Shown here one piece after another: positions 10,196-19,904 of a DNA stretch of 64,000 nucleotides; position 1 is the first letter of the stretch, and each line of letters opens with the position of its first letter. Made by a program: the position numbers and the translations under genes. The stretch is from Agapetus fuscipes. Its lineage: Eukaryota; Arthropoda; Insecta; Trichoptera; Glossosomatidae. The stretch is from positions 4,088,201 to 4,152,200 of the forward strand of contig OX637359.1 in NCBI GenBank assembly GCA_951799405.1, read 5' to 3'. The notes under the pieces are model-generated. The model had not been told where the DNA came from and made no database searches. It saw only the letters and a list, made by a program, of their open reading frames with translations.

Positions 10196-10240
10196 CCGCC
10201 CTGATGAAGGATCGTGTAACCGATCCGAAACGTCGGTTAA
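10196..10240 (+). ncRNA. Hammerhead-ribozyme-like core
   Basis: CTGATGA (10201-10207), stem GGATC/GATCC (10209-10213 with 10222-10226, 8-nt loop), then GAAAC (10227-10231). This is the order of the conserved hammerhead core: CUGAUGA, stem II, GAAA. I see no good stem I, and stem III would be only about 2 bp. A competing hairpin TAACCGA/TCGGTTA (10218-10239) is also possible. Activity is not established. Confidence 0.4.
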
Positions 10241-10500
10241 AAAAAAAAGAATAGTCAACGGATTACCCGAAAACTTACTAACATAATATGTATTTACTCT
10301 ATCTTTGGGTAAGTGACTTTATATGGGATTCGATACAACATAAAACTCCCCTTCGGCAGGTAACGCGACCATAAAAAGGTGTTAACTTTGCCTGTTAGGA
10401 GTCTTCAAGACTTAGAACGATACAGAAGTAGAGTAGCATATAGAACGCGTTGACTACATTTATCTTCTTTTTAGTGCCATTGCTATTTTACTAAAGATGC

Positions 10501-10560
10501 TGTTAATAATTATAATAACAATAATAATAATAACAATAATAATCATAATAATAATAATAC
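10501..10560. repeat. (AAT)n-rich microsatellite, probable LINE X tail
   Basis: AATAAT/ATCATA repeats directly next to a minus-oriented LINE X end, as expected for its (ATT)n tail. Confidence 0.75.
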
Positions 10561-10724
10561 ATAGATGATTTATTTGATGAGCGCTGTTTTTGTGTGAATC
10601 ACACCTAAGGAGCCCAGAAAGCACGTTCTCCGAAATTTGCACAGATCTGAAGGTGCGGCTGAACCAAATTGATCGGACCATTGCCCGCAGATATGAGTGT
10701 CTGCCTCCTCCCACCCATCTTACG
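10561..10724 (-). pseudogene. LINE X 3' end with internal deletion
   Basis: Minus strand carries the X tail (GTGTGATTCACACAAAAACAG) joined to coding sequence matching 36270-36380; about 100 bp between them are missing compared with the copy at 35735. Partial and inactive. Confidence 0.8.
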
Positions 10725-10750
10725 ATAACAGGTGAACATGAAAATGAGGC

Positions 10751-10955
10751 TGTTAACTGGCGAAATCATGTCAGTCAGATGAGATGGCTAGAGATTAGGA
10801 AAAAACCGCCCATATAAATACGAGCAAAGATTCTGTGAGCCAGTCAGAATCTCTTTCAACATTGTGCCGCGAAGTTCTTATAAGCTAGATCGAGAAGAGT
10901 GAGCAATAGTGTAAACAATCTGTCGCAAAATAAATCTTGTTAAATGGATAAATCG
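10751..10955 (+). promoter_or_regulatory. LTR-like repeat J, copy 1, with TATA/initiator core
   Basis: TATAAATA at 10813-10820, an initiator-like CCAGTCAG with its A at 10842 (29 bp downstream), and AATAAA near 10930. Copies at 28400-28645 and 57255-57545 (minus) share ACGAGCAAAGATT after the TATA box. TATA, start and polyadenylation signal in about 120 bp is the layout of an LTR U3-R region. Outer borders are uncertain; no internal retroelement sequence adjoins. Confidence 0.55.
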
Positions 10956-11358
10956 CTGTTAAATTAAAAGAACCTCAAGTAAAATCATACCAATATTTAC
11001 TCCAAATTTTGGCTCAAAATGCGTTATTTTTGTAATTCCTACCTCAATGCATGGAGCCGAATGATAAAACAGTGTTGCTACGACTTTATTCAAATCATAT
11101 TGAAGTCTTTTACGAGTTGCCAACTGCCGTTTCACCAGAACGACACAAAGTTAAAAATATTTAATCTGAGATGCGAGTAAACTATATTGCCCGGTCTTCA
11201 AAGACTCGCTCGGTTGCTCTAAGCCCTTTGGGAAATCTTCCCGCTAGAAAACTGAAAATGGTAACAATATTTTTTGGCACAAAATTTGTAGCAAGATACT
11301 TTTTTTTATGTGACGTTTGTACATTTATTTTACAAAAAACAGGTCAAGACTCACACTA
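10956..11358. other. Unassigned stretch
   Basis: No recognisable gene or repeat. Moderate AT content. Confidence 0.4.
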
Positions 11359-11416
11359 AGAAATGCTAGTAATCGGAAGGTTGTGGGTTCAATTCACGGC
11401 AAAGCACAAAAAAAAA
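11359..11416 (+). repeat. SINE C head fragment
   Basis: B-box half of the tRNA-like head (TAATCGGAAGGTTGTGGGTTC) followed by CAAAGCACAAA. The A-box half and body are missing. Confidence 0.6.
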
Positions 11417-11471
11417 TTTATGGTTATGTTTGTGTATGAAAGAATGTCCAGTCTCTAAAGTATGGTTTCTT

Positions 11472-11740
11472 TAATCTATAATCAAGTTTGCAAAGATATA
11501 TTACATTTAAGATTCATATTAAATGCATTCCCACGAGCAGACTCGTCGTTAAACATGCCGTCGTCAATTTTGGCCTTATACATGCCGCATGTGGACTTAT
11601 TTACAACATAAAAACCAAATCTCAAATGAATATAAGCACTGCAAGTCTTGCCGACCTGCCCTGAAACAGGGGTGACATTGACAAAGTGATTTTTTTTTTA
11701 CAGTATGGGTGGTCAGGTCATACCAACCTTATGTCAAGGA
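11472..11740 (-). repeat. Family A repeat, full copy with small internal insertion
   Basis: All family blocks are present. About 25 extra bases lie around CGTCGTTAAACATGCCGTCG compared with other copies. Confidence 0.88.
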
Positions 11741-12098
11741 ATACAAACGATCAATTAAAGTTATTTATATGAAATAAACAGATCACTAAACAATAAAATT
11801 AAACGCTACAAAAAATCGGTTAAGAGTGAGAATTAAAATTATGAAAGCCTTAGCGGATTTTTTTCCCTTTCGGATTCAATAAAAACAATTTGACAAAAAA
11901 AACTTCTATGGCTTTCCATGGAAAAAATTGAAGCAAAATCTATAGTTTCAATATGTGTAAAGTGATCTTAAATAAAGTTGGTTTTATTGATTATATTGGT
12001 TCTATTCAAATGAACTATTTCAATAATTAACAACTAACCTATATACATAATTTGTTCACTGTATTTGTCAGAAAAATCTTTACGAAAAATTTCCAATG
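11741..12098. other. Unassigned AT-rich stretch
   Basis: No gene or repeat recognised up to the hAT target duplication. Confidence 0.4.
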
Positions 12099-12450
12099 GC
12101 CTAAAGCAGTGGTTCCCAAACTTTTCATTTCGCGTACCACTCACGAAATTAAAAATCAGTGGCGTACCACTGAAGTGTAACAATAAAAAAAATCGTTCAA
12201 AATGGTAAAGTAATCAAAACTGCAAAAACTGTTTATGACAACATTCCGTTTATTTATTAATTAAAGAAAAAATACAATACTCTTAGGACTTGGTGCGGAA
12301 AATTGGGCTGCATATTCGAGACAAGAGAGGAAATATCAAGCTCACTTGTACTTAATTTTAAGCGCGAAATTGAAAAACGTTTGATATAATTATTTACTAT
12401 GTATTTCCTATGGCCATGGCTGCTTGCGTACCATCCTAAGAAGCGTCGCG

Positions 12451-13855
12451 TAATAATAATAATAATTGGACAATTTTTATACAGCGCCGTTTAGTGGCAC
12501 TAGCCACCCCAAGGGCGCTTTTATGTGTTGAAGCTTCTGTTAAACAAATGTGTCTTAAGCAACTTCCTGAAACTGCCAACACTGGTCTCTGTTCTCAACT
12601 CCAGAGGTAGACTATTCCAGCAGGATGGACCAGCCGAACTAAAAGCCCTGTCTCCGAAACCAGTTCTGTTCCGTCGAAGAGGCAGTTGAAGCCTGTTTAC
12701 GGCGTCACTCTGTGCAGAACGAAGAGTGCATCGTTTTCCACCTATCTGGTCGACTCTGCACAATTCACACAAGTACGATGGGGCAACTCCTCTGAGGGCA
12801 TTAAAAACAGAAACACATATTTTGTACTCAATCCTCTCTGGGACTCGCAGCCAATGAAGGCGCCGCAACAGAGGAGAGACATGGTCAGTTTTTCGTCCTC
12901 CTAAAAGTAATTTGGCTGCAGCATTAAAGACGGACTGCAGTCTAGACTGCTGAAACCTTGGAAGACCCCAGAACAGACCATTGCAATAATCCAGTCTCGA
13001 CACAACAAAGGACGCAATGAGAATCTTAGCAGCTTCGGATGTCAAACAGTTTCTGACCCATCTCAACTGCCTCAGGTGAAAAAAACAGGAGCTCACAGTC
13101 GAGCTTATTTGCGTACTCATGGAGAGAGTGTTGTCAAGATGGACCCCAAGAAACTTAATTGAGCTAGATGGATATACATCCAGGCCCATTACTTTAATTG
13201 GTGAAGAGCCAAGCAAGTGTTTCCTACCAGGAGACGACATCCAGATGAATTCTGTCTTGTCTGGATTCATTCTAAGGCGACACCTTGCCATCCACTCAGC
13301 CACCACTTCAATGCACCGGACCATCTCAAGACTACAGGCATCTGTCATAGATGGCTGACAGAAACGACAAAGTAGAATATCATCAGCATAAGAATAGTAG
13401 CTGGTGCCGTTCATCAGTACAGTGCTCTCAAGATCATTTGTGTACAGGGTAAAAAGTAAAGGCCCGAGTACAGATCCCTGAGGCACACCACAGTCCATGG
13501 GCATACCTGATGACTCACCATCAACATCCACAGTCTGACATCTGCCTTTCAGATATGAAGATAGCAATTTAGATACTCCTCCTCGGACTCCGTACAACCT
13601 ATCAAGCTTAGTGATGAGTATACTGTGATCAACAGTGTCAAAGGCAGCGCTCATGTCAAGTACTGCCACCATGGCAAGAGCACCGTCCCCAACCGCAGCT
13701 ATCACATCATTCACAATGCGAAGTAAGGCAGTCTCAGTGGAATGAGCTTTTCTATATGCTGACTGAAACTTAGACAGATATCCGCCTCGCTCCATGTGCT
13801 GAGTGAGTTGCCAAACAACGGCCTTCTCAATAATTTTCGATATAAAAGGAACGGT
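12451..13855 (-). mobile_element. LINE Y, 5'-truncated insertion in the hAT element
   Basis: From the coding truncation point near 13855 to the (ATT)n tail at 12451-12465. The 3' UTR has GCGCCCTTGGGGTGGC and AAACGGCGC, the GCGCC/GGCGC arms common at the end of CR1/L2-like LINEs. The junctions lie within a subterminal GTACCA repeat of the host, with at most a very short duplication (GTA). Confidence 0.88.
12521..13852 (-). CDS. LINE Y reverse transcriptase, N-terminally truncated but open
   Basis: Open over about 440 codons with no stop or frameshift; the first ATG is at 13795, but the frame is open 19 codons further to the truncation. RT motifs in order: FISKIIEK, FQSAYRKAHSTETAL, VLDMSAAFDTVDHSI (motif A), GVPQGSVLGPLLFTLYTNDL (motif B), SYADDILL (catalytic YADD), KFLGVHLD, then the thumb-like C-terminus ASFVVSRLDYCNGL, LHWLRVPERIEYKI, FGDRAFSSAGPSCWN and KTHLF. 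This C-terminus is typical of CR1/L2/Rex/Daphne LINEs. Endonuclease and ORF1 are absent. The open frame suggests a recent insertion. A related 3' end lies at 46919-47276. Confidence 0.9.
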   Translation of the reverse strand, partial: VPFISKIIEKAVVWQLTQHMERGGYLSKFQSAYRKAHSTETALLRIVNDVIAAVGDGALAMVAVLDMSAAFDTVDHSILITKLDRLYGVRGGVSKLLSSYLKGRCQTVDVDGESSGMPMDCGVPQGSVLGPLLFTLYTNDLESTVLMNGTSYYSYADDILLCRFCQPSMTDACSLEMVRCIEVVAEWMARCRLRMNPDKTEFIWMSSPGRKHLLGSSPIKVMGLDVYPSSSIKFLGVHLDNTLSMSTQISSTVSSCFFHLRQLRWVRNCLTSEAAKILIASFVVSRLDYCNGLFWGLPRFQQSRLQSVFNAAAKLLLGGRKTDHVSPLLRRLHWLRVPERIEYKICVSVFNALRGVAPSYLCELCRVDQIGGKRCTLRSAQSDAVNRLQLPLRRNRTGFGDRAFSSAGPSCWNSLPLELRTETSVGSFRKLLKTHLFNRSFNT

Positions 13856-14062
13856 ACCACTGGTGGTACGCGTACCATAGTTTGGGAATCACTGGCCTAA
13901 AGGGTTCTGTAGGAGAACCTACATATTAGAGATGCTGCGAATAGCTGTTATGGTGAATAGTCAAATACCGGATAATCACCATTCACTTGGGCGAATATCG
14001 AATAACTCGGCATTATTATTCGAAATAAAAGTAGGATAAATCGTGAACAAGCTACTACTACT

Positions 14063-14232
14063 TTAACATCTTGCCGCGTTCTCTCCGAAGATGACGTATG
14101 TGGCTATTGGAATCTATTTATTTTTACAGGTTAGGGGGCTGGCATTGCGCTAACCATTTCAGTTAAAGTGGAGGTTTTCCAGTTCCCGGGAAGGCTGGTA
14201 GTTTTTTCTTGTGAAGGCCGAGTACACTTTTT
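14063..14232 (-). repeat. SINE B, 3' half
   Basis: Tail and body from CTTGCCGCG to GAAGGCCGAGTAC, without the tRNA-like head. Confidence 0.85.
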
Positions 14233-14253
14233 CAAATGAAATAATTTTATGTA

Positions 14254-14599
14254 AACGCAACGCAACGCAACTACGCAACTAAGTTACACATATTCTGTAG
14301 CTTCTTACCGCGTTATCCCCCAAGGGATCGCATGTGACGAGTAAAACCTATTTATTTTTACAGATAAGGGAGCCGGCCTTACGCCAACAACTTCAGTTGA
14401 TGTGGGGGTTTCCCAGCTCTCGAGAGAGCTGGTAGGTACTTATTTCTGGTGAAGGCTGAGTAAACCTTGCCGGTATTTTATTTTGGGGTTTGAAATAAAC
14501 ACCTAACCGGGAAATCATTTCTGACACCCTCGGTGGGATTCGAACCCGAGCTCTCGGCATGGAATGCAGGCACTTTACCAATTGGGCTATCGAACGGAC
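14254..14599 (-). repeat. SINE B, full copy
   Basis: Tail (CGCAA)n at 14254-14281, body with AGTTGATGTGG hairpin region, head at 14530-14599 with B box complement GGATTCGAACC and A box AGCCCAATTGGTAAAGTGC. Head to tail with the preceding partial copy. Confidence 0.92.
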
Positions 14600-14621
14600 A
14601 AATACTTACATATAATAGCTA

Positions 14622-14864
14622 TTCCTTGACTTACAGGTATGAAGCTGACCATAAATCCTGTAAAAAATGGTTCACTTCGCCAATGTCCACCCTGTTTCAG
14701 GGAAGGTCGGCAAAAGTTAGGACTTAACTCATTTAAAGTTTAGATTTTAATTTATAAGTACACATGCAGCATTAGTAAGCGTGAACTTACACGTGCCTGT
14801 TTGTGGACATGCATTTAATATAAATTGTGAATGTTAATAAAAAATTTCGCGACTTAGATTATGG
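14622..14864 (+). repeat. Family A repeat, full copy
   Basis: From TTCCTTGACTTACAGG to GCGACTTAGATTATGG. Forms an inverted pair with the minus copy at 14875. Confidence 0.9.
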
Positions 14865-14874
14865 ATTGTCATCA

Positions 14875-15070
14875 TATCTAATCTAATCTAAGCTGAAAAG
14901 ATAAGTCAACATTGAAAGTTCATACTTATAATTAAAAAATCAAACCACAAATGAACATAAGCTCAGCAACTTTTGCCGACCTTCTCTGAAACAGGGGTGC
15001 CATTGTCAAAATTAACCATTTTTTTCACAGCATGCGTGGACAGCTTCATACCAAACTATAAGCCAAGGAA
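14875..15070 (-). repeat. Family A repeat with internal deletion
   Basis: Starts TATCTAATCTAATCTAAG, lacks about 50 bases in the middle, ends AAGCCAAGGAA. Confidence 0.88.
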
Positions 15071-15149
15071 CATACACAACTAATTAAATTTTTAAAATCA
15101 ATAAATAATAATATGTATGGATATCAAAACTACAAAATAATACAAAATT

Positions 15150-15300
15150 CTTATATAAAAACCCTAGTCCTAGCCGCCAACACTACAGATCAACCGTCAT
15201 TTCTTTCTGTTCTTACATACTTCTTTTGTTTCATCCAGAGTCATAACCTTCTTCGTACAAGCTCTCCTTTTTTTATGACTCTTCGAATGAATCGTAATTA
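15150..15300 (-). repeat. LINE D remnant, diverged
   Basis: CTTTCTGTTCTTACATACTTCTTTTG...AGTCATAACCTTCTTCGTAC resembles the D block at 27640-27700. Confidence 0.45.
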
Positions 15301-15351
15301 ATTGCATTTATGATTATAAAAAAAATACAATTTCAATTAACTTTTTCTGAA

Positions 15352-15400
15352 AGAGTTAGGCCGGCCTCCTTACCTGTTAAAAAAGTTCCAAACTTTGTCT
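15352..15400 (+). repeat. SINE B body fragment
   Basis: TTAGGCCGGCCTCCTTACCTG plus AAAAAAGTTCCAAAC; the same variant as at 19810. Confidence 0.6.
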
Positions 15401-15623
15401 TGCACTGCCGAATACCGGAAAATACCGAGTATTCGCGGCAACTCTAGTATGTACATGCGTGTAATTAAATTTGCACGTTCATAAACCATGTTCCTAAAGC
15501 GAGACGTCGGAAAGCCTGTGTATTGCTGGAGCTCTGTTTAAAGCCAACATATGAATTATGTGATGGGGCATTCAGGGGTCGAAAAGTACAGCAAATAGCG
15601 GTGATAAGGGTATAAGTAGAAAG
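15401..15623. other. Unassigned stretch
   Basis: Nothing recognised. Confidence 0.35.
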
Positions 15624-15875
15624 TATAATAATAATATTAGGATGATTTGTTTGGTGAGCGCTGTTTTTGTGCGAATCCCACCTCAAAAGCCCTCTCCGTG
15701 ATTGGTCGTCGCTAAAGAAAGCGCCGATTCTCAAGCAGGATCCATTTGCTGTAAGGCTGGATGAACCTTTGGTGACCAGTCTTTGGTAAAGGCAATTAAT
15801 TTTTAATCCCATCGAAGAGCAAATTGGAAAAATGAAATATTTTTTTGTGCTCCGCCGGGACTCGATACCCACATA
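15624..15875 (-). repeat. SINE C with LINE X-type tail, head truncated
   Basis: (ATA)n at 15624-15637, then the X-like tail (GAGCGCTGTTTTTGTGCGAAT, minus), the C body (GGTCGTCGCT, CTGTAAGGCTGGATG), and half of the tRNA-like head (TGCTCCGCCGGGACTCGATAC). Confidence 0.85.
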
Positions 15876-16301
15876 TATGAATTTGTATTTTATAGTGCCA
15901 AGTGACGTAGCATTTCTTTCGTTTTTTTCCAAATCCTTTAAGATGGCACTGTCGCTTTTCAAGTGACTTATTGTGGCCGTAAAGTGACTTCCAAGGCAGG
16001 GATTTTTACTGTTTCAAAGTCCCTCCTGGGGCCATAATCGCCTCCGAGGCTCTAATTATAGCCCCATTAAATACAGCCACTAATGAGGCGAGCGGGGCCA
16101 AAATACCAGTGCCGTTACCGGATATGGTTACTTTATTTCAAAGAAGATCCCTCAAGGAACATGTTGGTGTATTTTAAAAGAAATTAAACATTGTTTTGAT
16201 TAGGGCAAATTTAACTGTTTTAAATGTATATTTTAACTTGTTTTATTTTATATGTAAATTAATTTAATTAACTGTCTTTTTCTTTCGGCTCTAACCCACA
16301 T
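15876..16301. other. Unassigned stretch with a two-stem hairpin
   Basis: At 16028-16065 GGGGC-x-ATAAT pairs with ATTAT-x-GCCCC around an inner GCCTC/GAGGC stem. No gene seen. Confidence 0.45.
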
Positions 16302-16550
16302 CTATAATCTAAGTGGAAAAGATGTATTACATTTAAGATTCATATTAAATGCATTTACATAAGCAGACACGTATTAGTTTGCGCTTACACATGCCGCATG
16401 TCGACCTACAGTGTAAAGACGTAAATCTTAAATAAACACAAGCACTGCAACTCTTACTGACCTTTCCTGAAACAGGGGTGAGATTGAAAAAGTGAACCAT
16501 TTTGTTTACAGTATGGGTGGTCAGCCTCATACCAACCTATAAGTTAAGGA
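16302..16550 (-). repeat. Family A repeat, full copy
   Basis: From TCTATAATCTAAG to AAGTTAAGGA; all internal blocks present. Confidence 0.9.
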
Positions 16551-16568
16551 TTCTCATATTTTTCCTTT

Positions 16569-16760
16569 CTTCACTTTGCCAATGTCACCCCTGTTTCAGG
16601 GAATGTCGGCAAGAGTTGCAGGGCTTATGTTCATTTGAGGTTTGGATTTTATTTGTAAGTACACAATTAGCATTTGTAAGCGCGAACTACACGTGTTTGT
16701 TTGTGGGCATACATCTGAGAGCTATGAATGAATATATCCTTGCAACTTAGATTATAGACT
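16569..16760 (+). repeat. Family A repeat, 5'-truncated
   Basis: Begins inside TTCACTTTGCC and ends TTAGATTATAGACTT. Opposite orientation to the preceding copy, so the pair could fold back. Confidence 0.9.
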
Positions 16761-16983
16761 TATATGTTGGTGAAAGGCTTTAAAAATAGTTCACTTTGCC
16801 GATGTCAAACCTGTTTCAGAGAAGGTCGGCAAAAGTTGCAGGGTTCGTTGGAATTTTGATTTTTATTTTCAAGTAGGTACCTACACATGCAGCATTTGCA
16901 AACGCGACCTTATACGAGTCTGCTTGTGAGCATGTAAGTAATATAAATCTTTTGTTTTAAAATATCTCTGTAGATTATAGATT
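16761..16983 (+). repeat. Family A repeat, diverged copy
   Basis: Directly follows the previous copy; ATGTTGGTGAAAGGC is a decayed start and GTAGATTATAG the end. Confidence 0.85.
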
Positions 16984-17039
16984 ACAACACTGTGAAACGT
17001 ATGCAGTTGGCGGTGATGCTGAATGAAGTATGCTGCATT

Positions 17040-17305
17040 TTAGTGCTTGTTAAGCCTATATAGGAGGGGCCGGGCGTGCTGCGTGCATCCCGTACAGGCA
17101 CGTATGCTCAAACCCTCCTCGTACCCGTCCTGTATGTATGTGTCAGAAGGACCCACAGCACATGGACGTTCATGCAAAGCTATATATTTTCTCAAGTGGC
17201 GAAAGGCCTTCTCGTGAAGTGAAAGCAACGGCACGACAAAACAAGAACCTCTAGGTCAGAGGCGTGCCCATGACTCTAAAAGTAAATGGTTCGATGTTAC
17301 CGAAG
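17040..17305. other. Flank of the R1-like LINE end
   Basis: GC-richer than average. Contains GCATCCCGTACAGGCA, also found at 52738 near another LINE end, so it may be LINE 3' UTR. No reading frame supported. Confidence 0.4.
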
Positions 17306-17815
17306 CTAATAGCATACCTCGGGTGGCACTCCTTGTGGGATTGTTGCTAGATCACGAGTAGCGTGAATAATGATACACATAATACGAAATAATAATAATT
17401 TAAATCTAAGGACAGGATTACTGTGAATCCGCTGCGGATGCAGCTTGGCAAAATGAAGCGCAAATCGCTCAAAAGCGGAGAAATTTGATTTTGTAGCAAC
17501 AAAGTCTGCGTAACCGACTGGGCCAATGGCCGGCCGTACTGCAGCAAGGAGCGCAACCCGATCAGAGTGTCGCAATGGACAGTACCATAATATATGAGGC
17601 ACGTCCTGGGAGCTTGCGCCGCAAGGGCACTCTGCTGATACGATGGATGGGATACCCAGCTGGTGTAGTTTGGCTTTAAAGTTTCCGTGGCCAGTTAAAA
17701 ACTGGCTGGTAAAGTGGTTCGGGACAAGCCACTTTGCAGCCAAGCGCTACTCGACGGAGGGGAAAAAAGAGTACAATGCCGTACAAAGAGTACAAAAGAG
17801 TACAAAGAGTACAGC
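17306..17815 (-). pseudogene. R1/I-like LINE ORF2 C-terminal fragment
   Basis: 145 codons (ATG 17743, stop 17306) plus readable sequence upstream. LTGHGNFKAKLHQLGI, then a CCHC-type knuckle ECPCGASSQDVPHILWYCP, the usual C-terminus of R1- and Jockey-group ORF2 after the RT. RT and endonuclease are missing. Clade is by motif recognition only. Confidence 0.75.
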
Positions 17816-18065
17816 GCCTAATAGGTAGGCAGTATATGAAAAAAACCTTTTAAACTTGATATTCAGATATAAAATTTAAGTTCGATTGGAGCCATCGCCA
17901 GCACGTCAGTCAATTTAAAATGAATTTCAGAAGTGAGCAGAGCTCCGTAGAAGTCACCCACAGAGGAGACGAAACGTCAGCTGAAAGTCTTCAAGAAGTA
18001 TCAAGAAAGAAGAAAAAGAAAAAAGAAGAAAAAATATGGACCACGGTCAAAACCCGGAACCAAAA
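17816..18065. other. Unassigned stretch with a GAAACGTC motif
   Basis: AGGAGACGAAACGTCAGCTG near 17964 resembles the right half of a hammerhead core, but no CTGATGA precedes it. An A/G-rich segment follows (18000-18035). Confidence 0.35.
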
Positions 18066-18165
18066 AATCAAGAACTTCAAATGAGTTATTTTAGAGGGAT
18101 GGGAGAAAACATTTATTCTGAAATTTATTTTCCTTTACCCTATGCATGCGCCTGCTATATAGTAC
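18066..18165 (+). repeat. Repeat N, copy 1
   Basis: Readable as MSYFRGMGENIYSEIYFP; the copy at 29448 reads MSYLKGMGENICYEMYLP and a third relic lies at 34150. Conservation of the frame hints at former coding; family unknown. Confidence 0.5.
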
Positions 18166-18320
18166 ATAATTTTGCATTCAAGCATTTTATTTTACTTTTT
18201 TATTTCATAAACAATTTTACAGGATTTAATAAATCTTAAAATCAAACATTTTTGTCCCGATAAACTGAAATCTTCAGTTTGTCATCGGGTACAACAATCA
18301 AAATAAAAAATAAAAGTATT
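18166..18320. other. AT-rich stretch with hairpin
   Basis: CCCGAT-x-AACTGAA pairs with TTCAGTT...ATCGGG at 18256-18289. Otherwise unassigned. Confidence 0.4.
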
Positions 18321-18567
18321 TGATGATGATGATGATGGATGATTTCTTTCCTGTGGCGCCATTTAATGGTCCAGGACCATCTCAAGGGCGCCATGGCTTC
18401 TGGAGAAAAGTAGTGTCTTCAGTTCCTTTCTGAAGGTGGTGGTAGGCTGGTTCGCGCGAACACCGATGGGCAAATTGTTCCAGGCCACCGGCCCGGCCAC
18501 CGCAAAGCTTCTGTCTGCAAAGTTTGATGTGTTTGCTCTATTGGGCACTATAACCTTGTTGACAGCA
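18321..18567 (-). pseudogene. LINE Z 3' end
   Basis: Minus strand encodes the last ~70 codons, including FADRSFAVAGPVAWNNLP and ELKTLLFSRSHG, ending in a (ATC)n tail at 18321-18337. Almost identical in protein to the longer copy at 53249-53963, so the two are young relatives. Confidence 0.88.
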
Positions 18568-18963
18568 TTTAGTGCAAATATGAAATAATAAATAAATTAA
18601 AATTAAAATTAGGAGACAAGAGTATAGTAAAAACACAAATTTAGTTAAAGTTATTAATATAAGAAAGTTCTTTCTCACAGCCAAATCTTCAAAGATATTA
18701 TAATTTTTTTAATGTTTGTTGATTTTTTTTTAAATTCCTGATGTCTATTCTGATGACTCTATTCTATTCTAATGACTCTCTATTCTGTCGTTAGCCCGGC
18801 CAGGTGACTTTACATTTTAGATTTTAAAGGTCAAAGAGTCAATTTTGCCAGAAATAATAAAAAAGGCCAGTGACGTCACTGGCCTGCAGAATTTCTCGTG
18901 TTAATCAGAGCGAGTTGAACAAAAATGGGTTAACCGACCACATAGCATCACTAGCCTTCCTGT
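18568..18963. other. Unassigned AT-rich stretch
   Basis: Contains repeated TTCTATTCTAATGACTCT words near 18750-18785. No gene seen. Confidence 0.4.
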
Positions 18964-19274
18964 GTTATAATAATAATAATAACATTAGGATGATTTATTT
19001 GGTGAGCGCTGTTTTTGTGTGTATCACACCTCAAGAGCCCTCTGCGAGCTTGGTCGTCGCTGTAGAAAGCGCCAATTCTCAAGCAAGACCCAGTTGTTGT
19101 AAGGTTGGATGGACCTTTCAGTGACCGGTATTTGGTAAAGGTTTATGAATTTTTCAACTCAGCGAAGAGCACATTCGAAATAGAAATGGTATATTTTTTG
19201 TGCTCCGCCGGGATCCGAATCTACAACCTTCCATTTACGAGTCGGAAGTGTTGCCACTGGACTAAGAACCGGTC
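18964..19274 (-). repeat. SINE C, full copy with LINE X-type tail
   Basis: (ATA)n, X-like tail to about 19040, body, then tRNA-like head at 19200-19274 (TGCTCCGCCGGGATCCGAATC and ACCGGT at the very end). Best complete example of the X-tailed subfamily. Confidence 0.9.
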
Positions 19275-19467
19275 CAAGATGCCAACGACACGCGGTGTAC
19301 CTGAGCGGCAGCCCATCCAAGTACTATCCGCGCCCAATGTTGCTTAACTTCGGTGATCTATGGGAACCGGTGCTTTCAACATGGTAACGTCGTTGACTTA
19401 TGCTTAAAAATAACATGTATTTTTCTAAGATTATTCTTGATATTCATATTCAACTTGTATTTGAAGT
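19275..19467. other. Unassigned stretch
   Basis: Nothing recognised. Confidence 0.35.
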
Positions 19468-19897
19468 TGTGATGTTTATTTCAACCCCAAAATAAAACAC
19501 AAGAAAGGTTTAATCAGCCTTTAAAATAAATGAGAACCCAACAGAGGATATTTCACATGAGCATATGTAGGTACTGGACCAATGTGTCTAACGAATGCTA
19601 GAAATTGATTTTGAAAATATATAAAACAACCCTCACACTATCGTGTTTTAAGTTTTTTTCTTAGCTCCGATTGTGTAGAATGTGATTCTTAAGACAATTT
19701 CATTTAAAGGTCATCTTTGAATCAAATGGTAGATAAGCTAAACAAGCACTACGGGGACGAAACAGTTCCCCGACAGGAGTTTGGAAACCCCACTTCAAGT
19801 GAAGTGGTTGGAGTGAGGCCGACCTCCTTACCTGTAAAAAAAGTTCCAAACGTGAACTTGTGACCCCTTCGGAGACAGCGCGGCAGGGAGTTGCGCT
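19468..19897 (+). repeat. SINE B interrupted by a family F element
   Basis: SINE body 19468-19540 (TTTATTTCAACCCCAAAATAA) and 19759-19897 (CCACTTCAAGTGAAGTGG, GCGGCAGGGAG). The inserted piece is F, 19541-19758. AACAG beside each junction could be a target duplication. Confidence 0.8.
19541..19758 (-). mobile_element. Family F TIR element, one end lost
   Basis: CATGAGCA...ACTGGACCAATGTGTC and GTGTAGAATGTGATTCTTAAGAC blocks shared with 22536, 25217 and 49279. The AACAAGCACTACGGGGAC end is kept; the opposite TIR is missing. Confidence 0.75.
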
Positions 19898-19904
19898 GTA
19901 AGTA

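Larger units (their letters stand above)
12107..13894. mobile_element. hAT-superfamily DNA transposon, decayed, with nested LINE
   Basis: Terminal inverted repeats CAGTGGTTCCCAAACT (12107) and the complement of CAGTGATTCCCAAACT (ending 13894), one mismatch in 16. Both ends are flanked by an exact 8-bp duplication GCCTAAAG (12099-12106, 13895-13902), the hAT signature. Both subterminal regions carry the GCGTACCA words usual beside this type of end. No transposase remains; the interior is mostly the LINE at 12451-13855, so the element was non-autonomous or gutted. Confidence 0.92.

Noticed and set aside
10501..10560. CRISPR-like or regulatory array at the ATA/AAT repeats
   Set aside because: Simple microsatellite beside a LINE X end; no spacer-repeat structure.
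17955..17985. Hammerhead motif at GAGACGAAACGTCAGC
   Set aside because: Only the GAAA side is present; there is no CTGATGA and no pairing stem II.
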